DNA from: Acidobacteriota bacterium | GTDB taxonomy: Bacteria > Acidobacteriota > Terriglobia > Bryobacterales > Bryobacteraceae | Assembly (NCBI GenBank): GCA_016870995.1 | Contig: VFZU01000060.1 | Location: forward strand, 1 to 33,614 | Direction of reading: 5' to 3' | Length of the DNA stretch: 33,614 bases | Part shown: positions 24,801 to 32,876 of the stretch, piece by piece | Numbering within the stretch: the stretch's first letter is position 1 | Layout: each line of letters opens with the position of its first letter | Made by a program: the position numbers and the translations under genes | The notes under the pieces: generated by a model | Told to the model about the DNA's origin: nothing | The model's database searches: none | The model's input: only the letters and a program-made list of their open reading frames with translations

Positions 24801-25297
24801 GACGTGGGCCAGGAGACGACACCGGGCGTCATCAACTGCAGGTTGGAAAAGCGCCGGTTCGGCACCGGGATGTTGATGATGGTCTGGTCGCTAAAGGTGG
24901 TGGCGACGTCGGAGCGTTCGGTTTTGAGGATGGAGGCTTCACCCGTTACCTCCAACGTCTGCGTGACTTCACCGATCTGCATCGGGATGTCAACGCGGGA
25001 GTCGGTGTCGACCGAAACGCCTATGTTCTCCTGCACGTAGGTCTTAAAGCCGGGAGCCTCAACGCGGATGCGATAGCGGCCAGCGATGAGGAAGCGCTGG
25101 TTAAAGTTACCGGAGTCGTTGCTGGTGGTGTTCACCGAGACATCACGGCCCATGTCGGTGATGGTGAGTTTGGCGCCAGCGAGTACGCTGCCGGAGGAGT
25201 CCGTCACGGTGCCAACAATGCTGCCGTAAACGGCCTGCGAATAGCTGGCGGTTGACACCGCAAACAAGGCAGTTAGGAATACAAGTGCTCTTATCAT
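21899..25297 (-). CDS. Oar-like TonB-dependent receptor with N-terminal carboxypeptidase-regulatory-like domain
   Basis: The 1132-residue outer-membrane protein has a signal peptide (MIRALVFLTALFAVSTASYSQA). A CarboxypepD_reg/Ig-like domain follows at about residues 25-105 (YGSIVGTVTDSSGSVLAGAKLTITD). The plug region comes next, with ILKTERSDVATTFSDQTI and LLDGTDNHD motifs, and then a large beta-barrel ending LRYSF, the usual C-terminal Phe for BAM insertion. The family is expanded in Acidobacteria and is thought to take up large organic ligands. An AGGGAC site lies just upstream of ATG 25297. Upstream on the same strand lie genes for an HGSNAT-like acetyltransferase and an enolase-superfamily enzyme, which suits sugar-acid or polysaccharide use. 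Confidence 0.9.
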   Translation of the reverse strand: MIRALVFLTALFAVSTASYSQAVYGSIVGTVTDSSGSVLAGAKLTITDMGRDVSVNTTSNDSGNFNQRFLIAGRYRIRVEAPGFKTYVQENIGVSVDTDSRVDIPMQIGEVTQTLEVTGEASILKTERSDVATTFSDQTIINIPVPNRRFSNLQLMTPGVVSWPTSATAAAAENPQGSFRMLVNGQSFAGTSHLLDGTDNHDAVLGWLVINPTLESVTEAKITTANYDAEFGVASAGVVSAQTKSGTNQIHGSAFEYLRNNVMQARNPFTQSRVIPGSNGRTIPLTQWNQFGGAVGGAIIKNKLFYFGDFQGTRRNTGGGALLRVPSAPERAGDLSSLNVPIYDPLSGPTPATRTRFPGDRIPAARLSPQSQALLRQIPLPNAPAILDQPNFASSGGVKYDDESFTGRVDHFTTDKLHVFGRYTLQQFRILAPGSYGDAGGGGLDASGNIAAFAGKSDTRNQSVAGGFDYAMRPNLLTDFRFGWVRYNVVVAPNGVGTAPAKDAGIPGLNLDNNFTSGMPGFWANGYGSGGAIPFRFGYALGVNGCNCPLIQDEKQVQFVNNWTKIQGNHTIKFGADIRRAFNLRVPSDRHRSGELNFDVARTQGPSGGSGLATFLLGDVSRFERYVSNSLNARETQNRWFFFGQDSWRITKKLTINYGLRWEIYRPQYVNEDRNGGFVDLATGEVKVAGVGGVGRDLNVTAPWTNFAPRLGIAYQLNSKTVIRAGYGRGFNLGVFGSIFGHNVTQNLPVLGIQSMQPANNFDSVFNLSSGPPALDPASILAAQPKGPNGFNRLPNGVTAFVISDPIRFPTVDAWNFTIQHQLGQGMSAEIGYVGTKGTHVFAGNGGDYDPNQASINGFGTLTTNQRKPFFNKFGWAQNLRYYGSDASNNYHSIQLRFDKRFASGLSVMTHYTFSKNIDYSGVYYPQDARLARGVSDNNRPIVAFLASVYEVPFGKGRKYMTNAHKAAELFLGGWQLNGTFNWMSGRPFTPSYRDCNADRDTGWCRPNSVGDYRLDKPSQFGWFRTTSAPLTANLQTDGVWQRPARGTFGTVGRNEIFGPSFQQLDMSLFKAFSITEKHNLQFRAEVFNFLNKTNLADPNGCVDCPGVAGRIFGAFTGYVPRQVQLGLRYSF

Positions 25298-25327
25298 GGA
25301 GTCCCTTTCGTACAAGACGTGCGAAAA

Positions 25328-25356
25328 GAAATATCAGAACTCAAGGACGATTGCAA
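25328..25356 (-). promoter_or_regulatory. possible promoter of the TonB receptor gene
   Basis: On the minus strand a TTGCAA (25351-25356, 4 of 6 consensus) and a TATTTC (25328-25333, 3 of 6) are spaced by 17 bases, about 30 bases before the TonB start. The -10 box is poor, so this is only a candidate. Confidence 0.3.
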
Positions 25357-25365
25357 GCGAGTTAA

Positions 25366-26448
25366 TTAGACCTTAAGGAACCAATTGCGGCGATAGAAAA
25401 GGTAGGAGAGGCCCAGGTGGAGCAAAGAGTAGGAGAAAGCGAATAGAAAGCTGGCGAAGTTTCTGGGGCCGAGGGACGCAAAGACAGTCTCAAAGATCGC
25501 GCGGCGAAGGCCGAACATGTCGAGCAGGGTGATGAGGAATTCGCTGGTGAGGTAGATGGCAATCGCGTTCATGCCGAGGATGATCGCAGGGCGAAACGGC
25601 TCGACAACCTTCCGACCGTCGATGAGCCAGAGCATGGTGCCGAAAAGGATAAAGTCGATGCCTGCCATCAGGAGAGTGAACGATGAGGTCCAGAGCTTCT
25701 TGTTGATCGGGAGCCAGGTGTCGAGCATAAGGCCGCAGGCGACGAGGCCGCCGCCTATTGTGAGCAGGTGACGGGTGCGATCGTTGATATGCCAACCGAG
25801 CTTTAGAATGTGGCCGGCAAGAACTCCGAGCAAGCAGGTGGCGATGGCCGGAAGCGTTGAGACGATGCCTTCGGGGTCCCAGGTTTTCGTTTCGCCGTAA
25901 TTGTGATTGCCGAGCAGCATGCGATCAATGTAGTGCGCGAAGTTTCCTTCGACGGAGAGGTCGCCAGGAAGAAAACCGGGTGCAGGAATCAGTCGCATGA
26001 TAGCGGCGTAGGAGACTAGCAGAGCGGCGGTAATGATCATCTGGGCGCGAAGTCCGGTATGCAGAAAGATGAAGCTCGTGACGGCGTAACAGATCGCGAT
26101 GCGCTGTAGGACGCCGAGGATCCGGAAAGTGTCGAGCGGAAACGTGGGAAACGCATACAGGAACAAGCCAAGGGTGAATAGGATCACGGCGCGTCGGAAG
26201 ATATCGGAGTGCAGGGCTTGTTTGCTCACGTTCTGTTCAAGCTTGCGGCCGAGCGAAAGAGTGATGGCGACGCCGACGATCCAGACGAAGCTGGGAAAGA
26301 CGGCGTCGGTAATCGTCCAGCCGTGCCATTGCGCGTGGCGTAACGGTGGATAGATGTGATTGCCATCGCCGGGAGTGTTCACGAGCACCATCAGGAAGAT
26401 GGTGAGACCACGGAATGCGTCGAGAGCCTGGAGACGAGTGGAGAGCAT
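25366..26448 (-). CDS. HGSNAT/DUF5009-like membrane acyltransferase
   Basis: The 360-residue protein has about ten to eleven membrane spans and the family start RLQALDAFRGLTIFLMVLVNTPGDG, followed by GWTITDAVFPSFVWIVGVAITLSL. It resembles bacterial relatives of heparan-alpha-glucosaminide N-acetyltransferase (DUF5009/acyltransferase_3-like), which transfer acetyl groups to sugars across the membrane. The HGSNAT catalytic His-Asp arrangement cannot be confirmed by eye. It lies 9 bases after the enolase-superfamily gene and about 70 bases before the TonB gene. The acceptor sugar is unknown. Confidence 0.85.
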   Translation of the reverse strand: MLSTRLQALDAFRGLTIFLMVLVNTPGDGNHIYPPLRHAQWHGWTITDAVFPSFVWIVGVAITLSLGRKLEQNVSKQALHSDIFRRAVILFTLGLFLYAFPTFPLDTFRILGVLQRIAICYAVTSFIFLHTGLRAQMIITAALLVSYAAIMRLIPAPGFLPGDLSVEGNFAHYIDRMLLGNHNYGETKTWDPEGIVSTLPAIATCLLGVLAGHILKLGWHINDRTRHLLTIGGGLVACGLMLDTWLPINKKLWTSSFTLLMAGIDFILFGTMLWLIDGRKVVEPFRPAIILGMNAIAIYLTSEFLITLLDMFGLRRAIFETVFASLGPRNFASFLFAFSYSLLHLGLSYLFYRRNWFLKV

Positions 26449-26457
26449 GCGGAGTTT

Positions 26458-27573
26458 TTATTTTATGGTGGGATCGGTGGCCATACCGGGGACTTCGGGA
26501 GCGGTGACTTCGCCGTTGATCATGCGCGGCTGGGGCCCGCCGGTCTCCATGTAGATTGCATTGGGGACGGCACAAAGCATGTTCATGTTGACATCGCCGC
26601 CACCGTGGCTGGCGAGTTGGATGCCAGCGGCATCGGCGATGGCCGCGATCTCGAGCCACTCGGTGACGCCGCCGGCCCGGCGGTTATCAGGCTGAACAAT
26701 GTCGGCACCCTTGCGCTGGATTAAGTCGTTGAACTGGTATTTGGTGTAGAGGTTTTCTCCAGTGGCGAGGCGGATTTCGAGCTTGTCGGCAAGTTCGGCG
26801 TATCCGGCCATGTCTTGTGGCGGAAGCGGTTCTTCATACCAGAAGACGCCCATTTGTTGATAAATGTGGCCGCGACGAAGGGCTTCGTTGCGGGAGAAGA
26901 CCTGATTGGCGTCGAGCATGACGCGACGGTCTTTGCCGGCGAGATCTTGCGCGAGTCGGATGCGGCGTTCATCATCGGCCATGGAGTACTTGCCGGTCTT
27001 GATCTTGATGGCCCGGTAGCCATGTGCGAGGGCCTTCTCAATCTCAGCCTTGTACTGGGAGAGGTCATCGTCGTTGTCGTAATACCAACCGCACATCGAG
27101 TAGACCGGCATGCGATCGCGCATGGCACCGATCATGCGCCAGACCGGAAGATTGGCGTGCTTGCCGAGGATGTCCCAGATGGCGATGTCTGTGGCGGCGA
27201 TCGCGAACTGGGTAATGCCGGTGAGGCCTTGATACTGGAGGCCCTGATTGAGGATGGCGCGGATCTTGCGTGGAAAGGCCGGGTCCTGATTGAGGATCAG
27301 CGGCTTGACTTCTTCTTCGAGGATGGCGCGGAGGACTTTGGGGCCACCTTCCACTGTGCCGAAGCTGGATGAAGCCCAGCCGGTGATGCCGGCATCGGTC
27401 TTGATTCGGAGAGTGACGGTACCGGAATGGATGCCAAGGGCTTGGAGCGCATCGTAGTTAGGTTTGCGCGGCGGGTTGATCTTGAGGTCGGTTTCAAGAC
27501 CAACGATTTTGAGAGCCTTGCGCTGCTGGGCGGCAATGGCCAAGGGGAGCGTGAAAAGTGTTCTGCGCAGCAT
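26458..27573 (-). CDS. mandelate racemase/muconate lactonizing enzyme superfamily protein (enolase superfamily), exported
   Basis: This 371-residue enolase-superfamily enzyme probably dehydrates or epimerises a sugar acid. Superfamily landmarks are in order: the catalytic KxK-type site KIKTGKY, metal ligands in VMLDANQ, FWYEEPLPP and ATGENLYT, then QPDNRRAGG and the late His of SHGGGDVN. The N-terminus (MLRRTLFTLPLAIAA) resembles an export signal, unusual for this superfamily but common among acidobacterial members. The open frame could begin at TTG 27597, but ATG 27573 fits better. The VOC gene precedes it and the HGSNAT-like gene follows. The substrate cannot be read. Confidence 0.88.
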   Translation of the reverse strand: MLRRTLFTLPLAIAAQQRKALKIVGLETDLKINPPRKPNYDALQALGIHSGTVTLRIKTDAGITGWASSSFGTVEGGPKVLRAILEEEVKPLILNQDPAFPRKIRAILNQGLQYQGLTGITQFAIAATDIAIWDILGKHANLPVWRMIGAMRDRMPVYSMCGWYYDNDDDLSQYKAEIEKALAHGYRAIKIKTGKYSMADDERRIRLAQDLAGKDRRVMLDANQVFSRNEALRRGHIYQQMGVFWYEEPLPPQDMAGYAELADKLEIRLATGENLYTKYQFNDLIQRKGADIVQPDNRRAGGVTEWLEIAAIADAAGIQLASHGGGDVNMNMLCAVPNAIYMETGGPQPRMINGEVTAPEVPGMATDPTIK

Positions 27574-27602
27574 CGGTTGTTGCCGATGGTATCGCAAGAA
27601 AG

Positions 27603-27950
27603 CTATTCGAGTTCCTGACCGATGCGAATGAGATTGCCGTGGGGATCGATGATGGCAAATTCGCGCATGCCCCAGGGCTTGTCTTCGATGGGGTGGAGAT
27701 TCTGCAGGCCTGAGGCGGCAAGTTCCGCATGGAAAGCTTCAGCGTCGTCAACGCGCCAATAGCAACCGAAGAAACTCTCAGAGGGGTCGAGATGGCCCAT
27801 GAGGAAGAAGTGCATCTCCTGGCTTTCGCGAGCCAGGATCGCGTAGTCCCCATCGTGGCGGGACCAGACTTTGAAACCGAGCCTGGTGTAGTAGGCGATG
27901 GTCTCGTCAAGGTCGAGCGAGGGCAGGACCGGGATGGTGGACTTTATCAT
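27603..27950 (-). CDS. VOC-family (glyoxalase/bleomycin-resistance-like) protein
   Basis: The 115-residue single-domain VOC protein has the two beta-alpha-beta-beta-beta modules: IPVLPSLDLDETIAYYTRLGFKVWSR and DYAILARESQEMHFFLMGH in the first half, YWRVDDAEAFHAELAASG and MREFAIIDPHGNLIRIGQ in the second. The DPHGNLIRI segment and the first-half His are typical metal or ligand positions. Members detoxify methylglyoxal, bind antibiotics or are dioxygenases; bleomycin-type binding is as likely as catalysis. It sits 29 bases before the enolase-superfamily gene and 22 after the membrane protein gene. Confidence 0.85.
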   Translation of the reverse strand: MIKSTIPVLPSLDLDETIAYYTRLGFKVWSRHDGDYAILARESQEMHFFLMGHLDPSESFFGCYWRVDDAEAFHAELAASGLQNLHPIEDKPWGMREFAIIDPHGNLIRIGQELE

Positions 27951-27972
27951 TTATCTACTTCAGTGTAAGTGG

Positions 27973-29118
27973 TTAGGGAGCGTTGTAGGGGCCCTGGATG
28001 TGACTTAGAACGTTCAAAGCGATGGCAGCAAGGATCAGAGGGATTTGCAGGCGCGAGGTGGCCGGGGCGGCGAGAGCAGCCAGAACCAGCCTGGGGAGAA
28101 AGTCGATTGCATAGCGTTGGGTGACCCAACCAGTGCAGCAGAGAAAGCCCAGGATGGCGAGCGCTGGCAAGGCGAGGCGCCAGATGGGGCGCTGGGCCAA
28201 TGCGAATGGAGAGAGCCACAGGGCACCCATAATATTCTCGTGAAAGAAATGCGGCGGGATGATGGAAGTGTTGTTGCGAGGGATGGCGATGAAGGGAAAC
28301 TCGCGGAGCCAAGTCGGAGGTTCCAGCAGGAACAAATACAAGCTGGGGAGCAACCAGTCGACCTGAAAGCTAGGCTGTTGCTGGCCAGGGCCTGAGATGA
28401 GATATCGAAGGCCGAACTCGAAGGGGGAGCCGAATCGAAGTTGGTTGTATACGGCAGCGATGAGGAGTCCGATGGGGACGGTTAGCCAGCAACGCGGCTT
28501 GGCGAAGATTGCTGCGAGCAACAGATGGGGCCTTGATAGGACGACCAAGCCAAGGACGAAGCCACCCCAGCGGTTTTGGTTGCGGATCAACAACGCGGTA
28601 GCGATGGAAAGCGTTGCCTGGCCGAATGCGATTGCGACCTCGTAGACAAAGATGCGGTGCAGGAGGAATGGAATGCCGTTGGCGAGGCCCAGGGCAGCGA
28701 GTTGCAGTGGCGTTGTGGTGGGTTTGAGATGAAGCAGTGTAAGGGCGTTGGCGATGAATGCGATGGAGACGAAGAAGAAGACCGCGATGCTCTCCGGAAG
28801 ATCTTTGCCCGTGAGCTTCTTGTAGGGATAAAAGGCAGCAAGCGCGGGGCCAGCACCGTGATAGAGGTAGTAGCGCCCTTTGTAGAGAACCATGTCGTGG
28901 ATCTTGATCTCATCCGGGAGATTGGGGTCGTAGGGATTGGGTTGTGCGAGCAGCCGGGGATCGGGGGCAATTGGGACGTAGAGGTGGCCCTCGGCCCATC
29001 CTCGGGCGAGGTAGTTGTAGTAGCCGTTAGGCGACAGAGGGTTGAAGCGTTGCGAGGCCCAAAGATAATAGGCGCAGATCGCGAAGGCCACGAGCGCAAG
29101 AGATAACCTGGGCCGCAT
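27973..29118 (-). CDS. polytopic membrane protein, GT-C-like (glycosyltransferase 39-type suspected)
   Basis: The 381-residue protein has about nine to ten membrane spans. After the first span comes an outside loop, FNPLSPNGYYNYLARGWAEGHLY, with a YKGRYYLYHGAGPALAAFYPYKKLTGKDLPES segment. This pattern occurs in many bacterial lipid-linked glycosyltransferase-like membrane proteins. I see no clear catalytic DD/DE/ED motif, so enzyme activity is unproven and it may be a non-enzymatic relative. ATG 29118 is chosen; the frame upstream to 29175 is not hydrophobic. It is the first gene of the long minus-strand block. Confidence 0.65.
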   Translation of the reverse strand: MRPRLSLALVAFAICAYYLWASQRFNPLSPNGYYNYLARGWAEGHLYVPIAPDPRLLAQPNPYDPNLPDEIKIHDMVLYKGRYYLYHGAGPALAAFYPYKKLTGKDLPESIAVFFFVSIAFIANALTLLHLKPTTTPLQLAALGLANGIPFLLHRIFVYEVAIAFGQATLSIATALLIRNQNRWGGFVLGLVVLSRPHLLLAAIFAKPRCWLTVPIGLLIAAVYNQLRFGSPFEFGLRYLISGPGQQQPSFQVDWLLPSLYLFLLEPPTWLREFPFIAIPRNNTSIIPPHFFHENIMGALWLSPFALAQRPIWRLALPALAILGFLCCTGWVTQRYAIDFLPRLVLAALAAPATSRLQIPLILAAIALNVLSHIQGPYNAP

Positions 29119-29605
29119 GGGGCTATTGTACTTGTGGTGTTGCAACGTGGACGGCAACAACGATAGTGTCGTCATTCAGGCCGCAGGACTTGACGTCACC
29201 AGTGCGGCCGAAGAGACCATCGTTGCGGGCTTGGCGAGTTGGTGATTCTGTACACGGCTAAGTGGAATCTGAAGATGGGGAATTCACGAGATGGATGCTT
29301 CGCGAGGAATCTTCAGAAGGAGTGGCGCAAGGGCAATACGGATTCGAGAAGTTGGGAGCCACCCGCGCTGACAATACAATCGAAGTGAAGTGAGCAGAGA
29401 AATTGATTGCGCAAAGAACGTCTGCTGGGGTCCAGATTTTGCTAATCTTTCAAGTTTGAAGCATCAAGTAATGACTCGTGTGAATGCAGTCGCCATAGCC
29501 AAAGACTTTGCAATTCCGCTGCATGCGTAACCCGATTCAGAGAGCGTAAGGCCTTCATCAAGATTTCTCCCACCCTTCTCTTCAAACAAGAGTGAACTGA
29601 ACTCA
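29119..29605. other. gene-free stretch upstream of rfbC
   Basis: I see no convincing gene in this 487-base stretch between the divergent membrane protein gene and rfbC. One short open frame on the plus strand (about 52 codons, from near 29234) has no recognisable motif. The stretch presumably holds promoters for both flanking genes, but none is convincing by eye. Base composition is lower in GC than the genes to the left. Confidence 0.5.
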
Positions 29606-30163
29606 ATGCCAACATCCTTTCATCCCCTCGGCCTCGAAGGTCTCATCCTCATCGAACCGCAGATCTTCACTGACAGTCGCGGCTACTTCTTCGAGTCCTT
29701 TAAGGAATCTGGACTTCGAGCCAATGGAATTCCAGCTCATTTTGTCCAGGAAAATCACTCCTCTTCAACCGGTGGCGTCATTCGGGGTCTTCACTATCAA
29801 CGAGCCCCATACGCCCAGGCCAAGCTGGTCCGCGTACTTGCTGGAGCTATCTATGATGTGGTTGTTGATTTACGCGACACATCCCCTACTTGCGGCAAGT
29901 GGATCGGCATCGAATTGTCGGCTAGCAACAGAAAACAGCTCTATGTCCCGACAGGCTTCGCCCATGGTTTTTGCGTTTTGAGCGAACAAGCAGAAATTTC
30001 ATATCTCTGTACCGCAGAGTACTCCCCTCAAGCGGAGGGCGGCATCGCCTGGGACGACCCGACTCTCGCGATTGAGTGGCCAATTTCGAACCCAATGCTC
30101 TCAGCTAGAGACGAAACTTGGGGCGCGTTCAAACCTCTCCCTGCTGCAGAATGGCAAGGGTAG
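29606..30163 (+). CDS. rfbC: dTDP-4-dehydrorhamnose 3,5-epimerase
   Basis: RfbC epimerises dTDP-4-keto-6-deoxyglucose at C3 and C5 in dTDP-L-rhamnose synthesis for lipopolysaccharide or other surface sugars. The 185-residue cupin has the standard FTDSRGYFFESFKESG opening, the FVQENHSSSTGGVIRGLHYQ motif with the catalytic His, the LVRVLAGAIYDVVVDLR strand and GFAHGFCVLSEQAEISYLCTAEYSPQAEGGIAWDDP. Length is normal. It is on the opposite strand to rfbB and rfbA. Codon use favours TC-ending codons unlike the left half of the window, which fits later acquisition (inference). Confidence 0.95.
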   Translation: MPTSFHPLGLEGLILIEPQIFTDSRGYFFESFKESGLRANGIPAHFVQENHSSSTGGVIRGLHYQRAPYAQAKLVRVLAGAIYDVVVDLRDTSPTCGKWIGIELSASNRKQLYVPTGFAHGFCVLSEQAEISYLCTAEYSPQAEGGIAWDDPTLAIEWPISNPMLSARDETWGAFKPLPAAEWQG

Positions 30164-30233
30164 AGAATCCTGAATCGCAACAGCCTGTTGTTTGAGGGGC
30201 TACGTTCTTGGACTCCCGCCGATAGTGCTTTCT

Positions 30234-31244
30234 CTACCTACCGGCGTAGTTCAATTCATAGTATTTGCGGTATTCGCCACTGCGTACTCGCGCCAGCCAA
30301 TCGGGATTGGTGGCGTAGAAGTTCACGGTTTCTTCCAGCCCTTGCTCAAACGGGAGCAGTGGCTTCCAGCCGGTCATCGCTGTGAGCTTGTCGCAATTCA
30401 GTGCATACCGGCGATCATGTCCGGGCCGATCTGTCACGTATTTCATCAAGGATTCTGATTTTCCGGTAATCTTGAGAATTCGCTTCACAACTTCGATATT
30501 TGGCAAAGCAAGGCTGCCGCCGACATTGTAAATCTCGCCCGCTTGCCCTTTGTCAAGGACCGCCAGGATCGCTCTGCAGTGATCATCCACATAGAGCCAG
30601 TCGCGGATCTGCATACCGTCTCCATAGATTGGGAGCGGCTTATCTTCGAGCGCATTGGAGATCATGAGTGGAATCAACTTCTCAGGAAACTGGAACGGCC
30701 CATAGTTGTTGCTTGCACGCGTCACAGAAACGTCCATCTTGTAGGTGGTGTAGTAGCTGAGGGCAAGAAGATCTGAACCCGCTTTTGAGCTCGAGTAGGG
30801 ACTCGAAGTGCGCAACGGGTAGTTTTCATCTGCCTCGTAGGGTTCCTCAATGCTGCCATAAACCTCGTCCGTGGAGACGTGTACAAACTTGGCGATGCCC
30901 GTTCGCCGAGCCGATTCCAGCAACGAAAACGTTCCATTGAAGTTCGTACGGATCACGGGCTCGGGTGAGAGGATACTGCGATCAACATGGCTTTCGGCTG
31001 CGAAATGAACGACGACATCCGGCTTGGATTCGCTCATCAATTTCTCGACAAATGGCATGTCAGCGATATCACCACGCACAAAACTGTAGTTGGGATTTTG
31101 AGCGACAGAGCTGAGATTGTCGAGGTTTCCGGCATAGGTAAGCAAATCGAGATTCGTCACCTTCCAGTCCGGGTGTAGCTTGTGAACCAGACGTACGAAT
31201 GCGGAGCCGATAAATCCGGCACCGCCGGTTACCAAAAGCTTCAT
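30234..31244 (-). CDS. rfbB: dTDP-glucose 4,6-dehydratase
   Basis: RfbB converts dTDP-glucose to dTDP-4-keto-6-deoxyglucose. The 336-residue extended SDR has the NAD site TGGAGFIGS at residues 6-14, the HVSTDEVYGSI substrate segment and the catalytic Tyr-Lys pair in YSSSKAGSD. The NNYGPFQFPEKLIPLMI and GDGMQIRDWLYVDDHCRAI segments follow. It has normal length. The small unassigned open frame before it overlaps its start by 4 bases. The 70 bases between its stop and rfbC contain only a short weak hairpin. Confidence 0.95.
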   Translation of the reverse strand: MKLLVTGGAGFIGSAFVRLVHKLHPDWKVTNLDLLTYAGNLDNLSSVAQNPNYSFVRGDIADMPFVEKLMSESKPDVVVHFAAESHVDRSILSPEPVIRTNFNGTFSLLESARRTGIAKFVHVSTDEVYGSIEEPYEADENYPLRTSSPYSSSKAGSDLLALSYYTTYKMDVSVTRASNNYGPFQFPEKLIPLMISNALEDKPLPIYGDGMQIRDWLYVDDHCRAILAVLDKGQAGEIYNVGGSLALPNIEVVKRILKITGKSESLMKYVTDRPGHDRRYALNCDKLTAMTGWKPLLPFEQGLEETVNFYATNPDWLARVRSGEYRKYYELNYAGR

Positions 31245-31822
31245 GAGATCGGGACCCTTCCTGTTGAATGAGATTTGAATGCTGCATTAATGATTCTTCC
31301 AGATCGGGCGTGCTGAAGATCCGATTGGTATGCATCACGCGTCGCTTCGGCGCAGAACTCTGTAGAGAAATTAGCCGCGCGGCGGAGGCTGCGCTTCATC
31401 GTGTTGTTTCGCAAGTCAAGATTGGATTCGTGCCGGATCAGGCCATCAGCAATCACGGATGCAGGATTAGAATTCACTGCCCTAGCGCCAGCGGAGCATT
31501 TGATTCCAGGTACGAGCTTTGACACACCTTTGGTACAATCAATGCACTCGGAGATTCCGGGTGAATCAACAGGAACGCGTGCGACTGCCTGCTCCTTCTG
31601 ATCAGCCAGGAAAGGCATGATTGGCATCGAGCTTCGCTCTCGGTAATTTTGATACGCCTCAAGGAACCGAGAGACTCTATTGTTCTTTTGGATGTCGCCC
31701 CAGGAGATCATGTGCTGGTGTGAAAATCCAGCACGGCCTGGCACCTCGGCTGCGTATTCAAAATTTGTGGGAAAACCAAAGTGCGACGGTACGTCGTTGT
31801 GGTTCAACCTTCTGTCTTCCAT
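31241..31822 (-). CDS. uncertain 193-codon open frame between rfbA and rfbB
   Basis: I do not recognise this frame. In its favour are its length, its position where rfbD would be expected, and its stop overlapping the rfbB ATG by 4 bases. Against it, it has no dTDP-rhamnose reductase motif (no N-terminal GxxGxxG), no hydrophobic core pattern and no ribosome site, and other frames across the same DNA are also open in part. It may be a degraded gene or simply spacer. The 181 bases from 31823 to 32003 hold nothing clear. Confidence 0.25.
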   Translation of the reverse strand: MEDRRLNHNDVPSHFGFPTNFEYAAEVPGRAGFSHQHMISWGDIQKNNRVSRFLEAYQNYRERSSMPIMPFLADQKEQAVARVPVDSPGISECIDCTKGVSKLVPGIKCSAGARAVNSNPASVIADGLIRHESNLDLRNNTMKRSLRRAANFSTEFCAEATRDAYQSDLQHARSGRIINAAFKSHSTGRVPIS

Positions 31823-32003
31823 CCGAATTCTGAGCTTCTCACTTCATGATAGTTTACTGGCACCTTGCTCACATTGGGTGGATCGAATTGTTCTCCAGAG
31901 CTTCAGGCAATGGACCATCCGTTGGCGTTCTTGAGGGGTTCAGAAGGAACATCTCAGAAGCGGTGGACAACAATATGTCCAAATGCGCTTCCAGTTCGTG
32001 CTT

Positions 32004-32876
32004 CTAGTGTCGAAACTCCAGCAGCCCACGTAGATACTCCCCGTAAGCGGAGTTTTTATAGCGACTTGCCTGCTCAAGCAATTGCTCCGCATCGAGCCAT
32101 TTCATGTGGAATGCCACTTCCTCTGGGCATCCCACCTTCAGCCCCTGTCGCTGCTCAATCGTCTCAACGAAATTACCCGCCTGAAGGAGTGACTCGTACG
32201 TGCCGGTATCAAGCCAGGCGGTACCACGCCCAAGCAGTTCTACTCTCAAAGTTTTTTGTTGAAGGTATCGATTATTCACGTCCGTGATCTCCAATTCACC
32301 GCGAGGACTGGGCTTCACCTCGGCAGCAATTTGGGTAATGTTCTGATCGTAAAAATAGAGACCGACCACCGCGTAATGCGACTTCGGCTCCTTGGGCTTT
32401 TCAACAATAGAGATCGGTCTTTTGTTCTCGTCCAATTCAACCACGCCATACCGCTCCGGATCTTTCACCCAGTAGCCGAAAATGGTCGCCCCTTCCTGCT
32501 GTTGTGCCGCAACCTGCAACTGTTGGGAGAGCCCTTCACCATAGAACAAATTGTCCCCAAGGATTAGCGCCGCAGGCTCCCCATTGATAAAGTCCTTCCC
32601 AATATGGAATGCCTGAGCCAAGCCTTCGGGCTTGGGTTGAATTGCATATTCCAGTCGGATCCCAAACCGACTACCGTCGCCGAGCAGCCGCTGGTACAGA
32701 GGAACGTCAAATGGCGTAGAAATGACAAGTATTTCTCGAATTCCTGCCAGCATTAATGTCGTAAGCGGATAATAAATCATCGGTTTGTCATAAACCGGCA
32801 ACAACTGCTTGCTTACTGCTTCGGTAATGGGATGGAGCCGAGAACCACTGCCACCAGCCAAAATAATACCCTTCAT
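32004..32876 (-). CDS. rfbA: glucose-1-phosphate thymidylyltransferase
   Basis: RfbA makes dTDP-glucose from dTTP and glucose-1-phosphate, the first step to dTDP-L-rhamnose. The 290-residue protein has the nucleotidyl-transferase start [17 protein letters not shown], the [18 protein letters not shown] segment, [16 protein letters not shown] and [19 protein letters not shown], and ends with the usual [18 protein letters not shown] region. The start at 32876 is chosen because AAGGGG lies 7 bases before it; the ATG at 32882 would leave too little space. It is on the same strand as rfbB but separated by about 760 bases. Confidence 0.94.
   Translation of the reverse strand: MKGIILAGGSGSRLHPITEAVSKQLLPVYDKPMIYYPLTTLMLAGIREILVISTPFDVPLYQRLLGDGSRFGIRLEYAIQPKPEGLAQAFHIGKDFINGEPAALILGDNLFYGEGLSQQLQVAAQQQEGATIFGYWVKDPERYGVVELDENKRPISIVEKPKEPKSHYAVVGLYFYDQNITQIAAEVKPSPRGELEITDVNNRYLQQKTLRVELLGRGTAWLDTGTYESLLQAGNFVETIEQRQGLKVGCPEEVAFHMKWLDAEQLLEQASRYKNSAYGEYLRGLLEFRH

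Noticed and set aside
24044-25255. 403-codon plus-strand open frame antisense to the TonB receptor
   Set aside because: Shadow of the N-terminal part of the receptor gene; no motif or ribosome site.
30178-30200. Short palindrome CAACAG/CTGTTG between rfbC and rfbB as terminator
   Set aside because: Only about 5 bp can pair with a usable loop and the T run is short.
31637-31673. 8-bp hairpin CTCTCGGT/ACCGAGAG with a 21-base loop
   Set aside because: Long loop, no U run and no matching gene end; probably chance.
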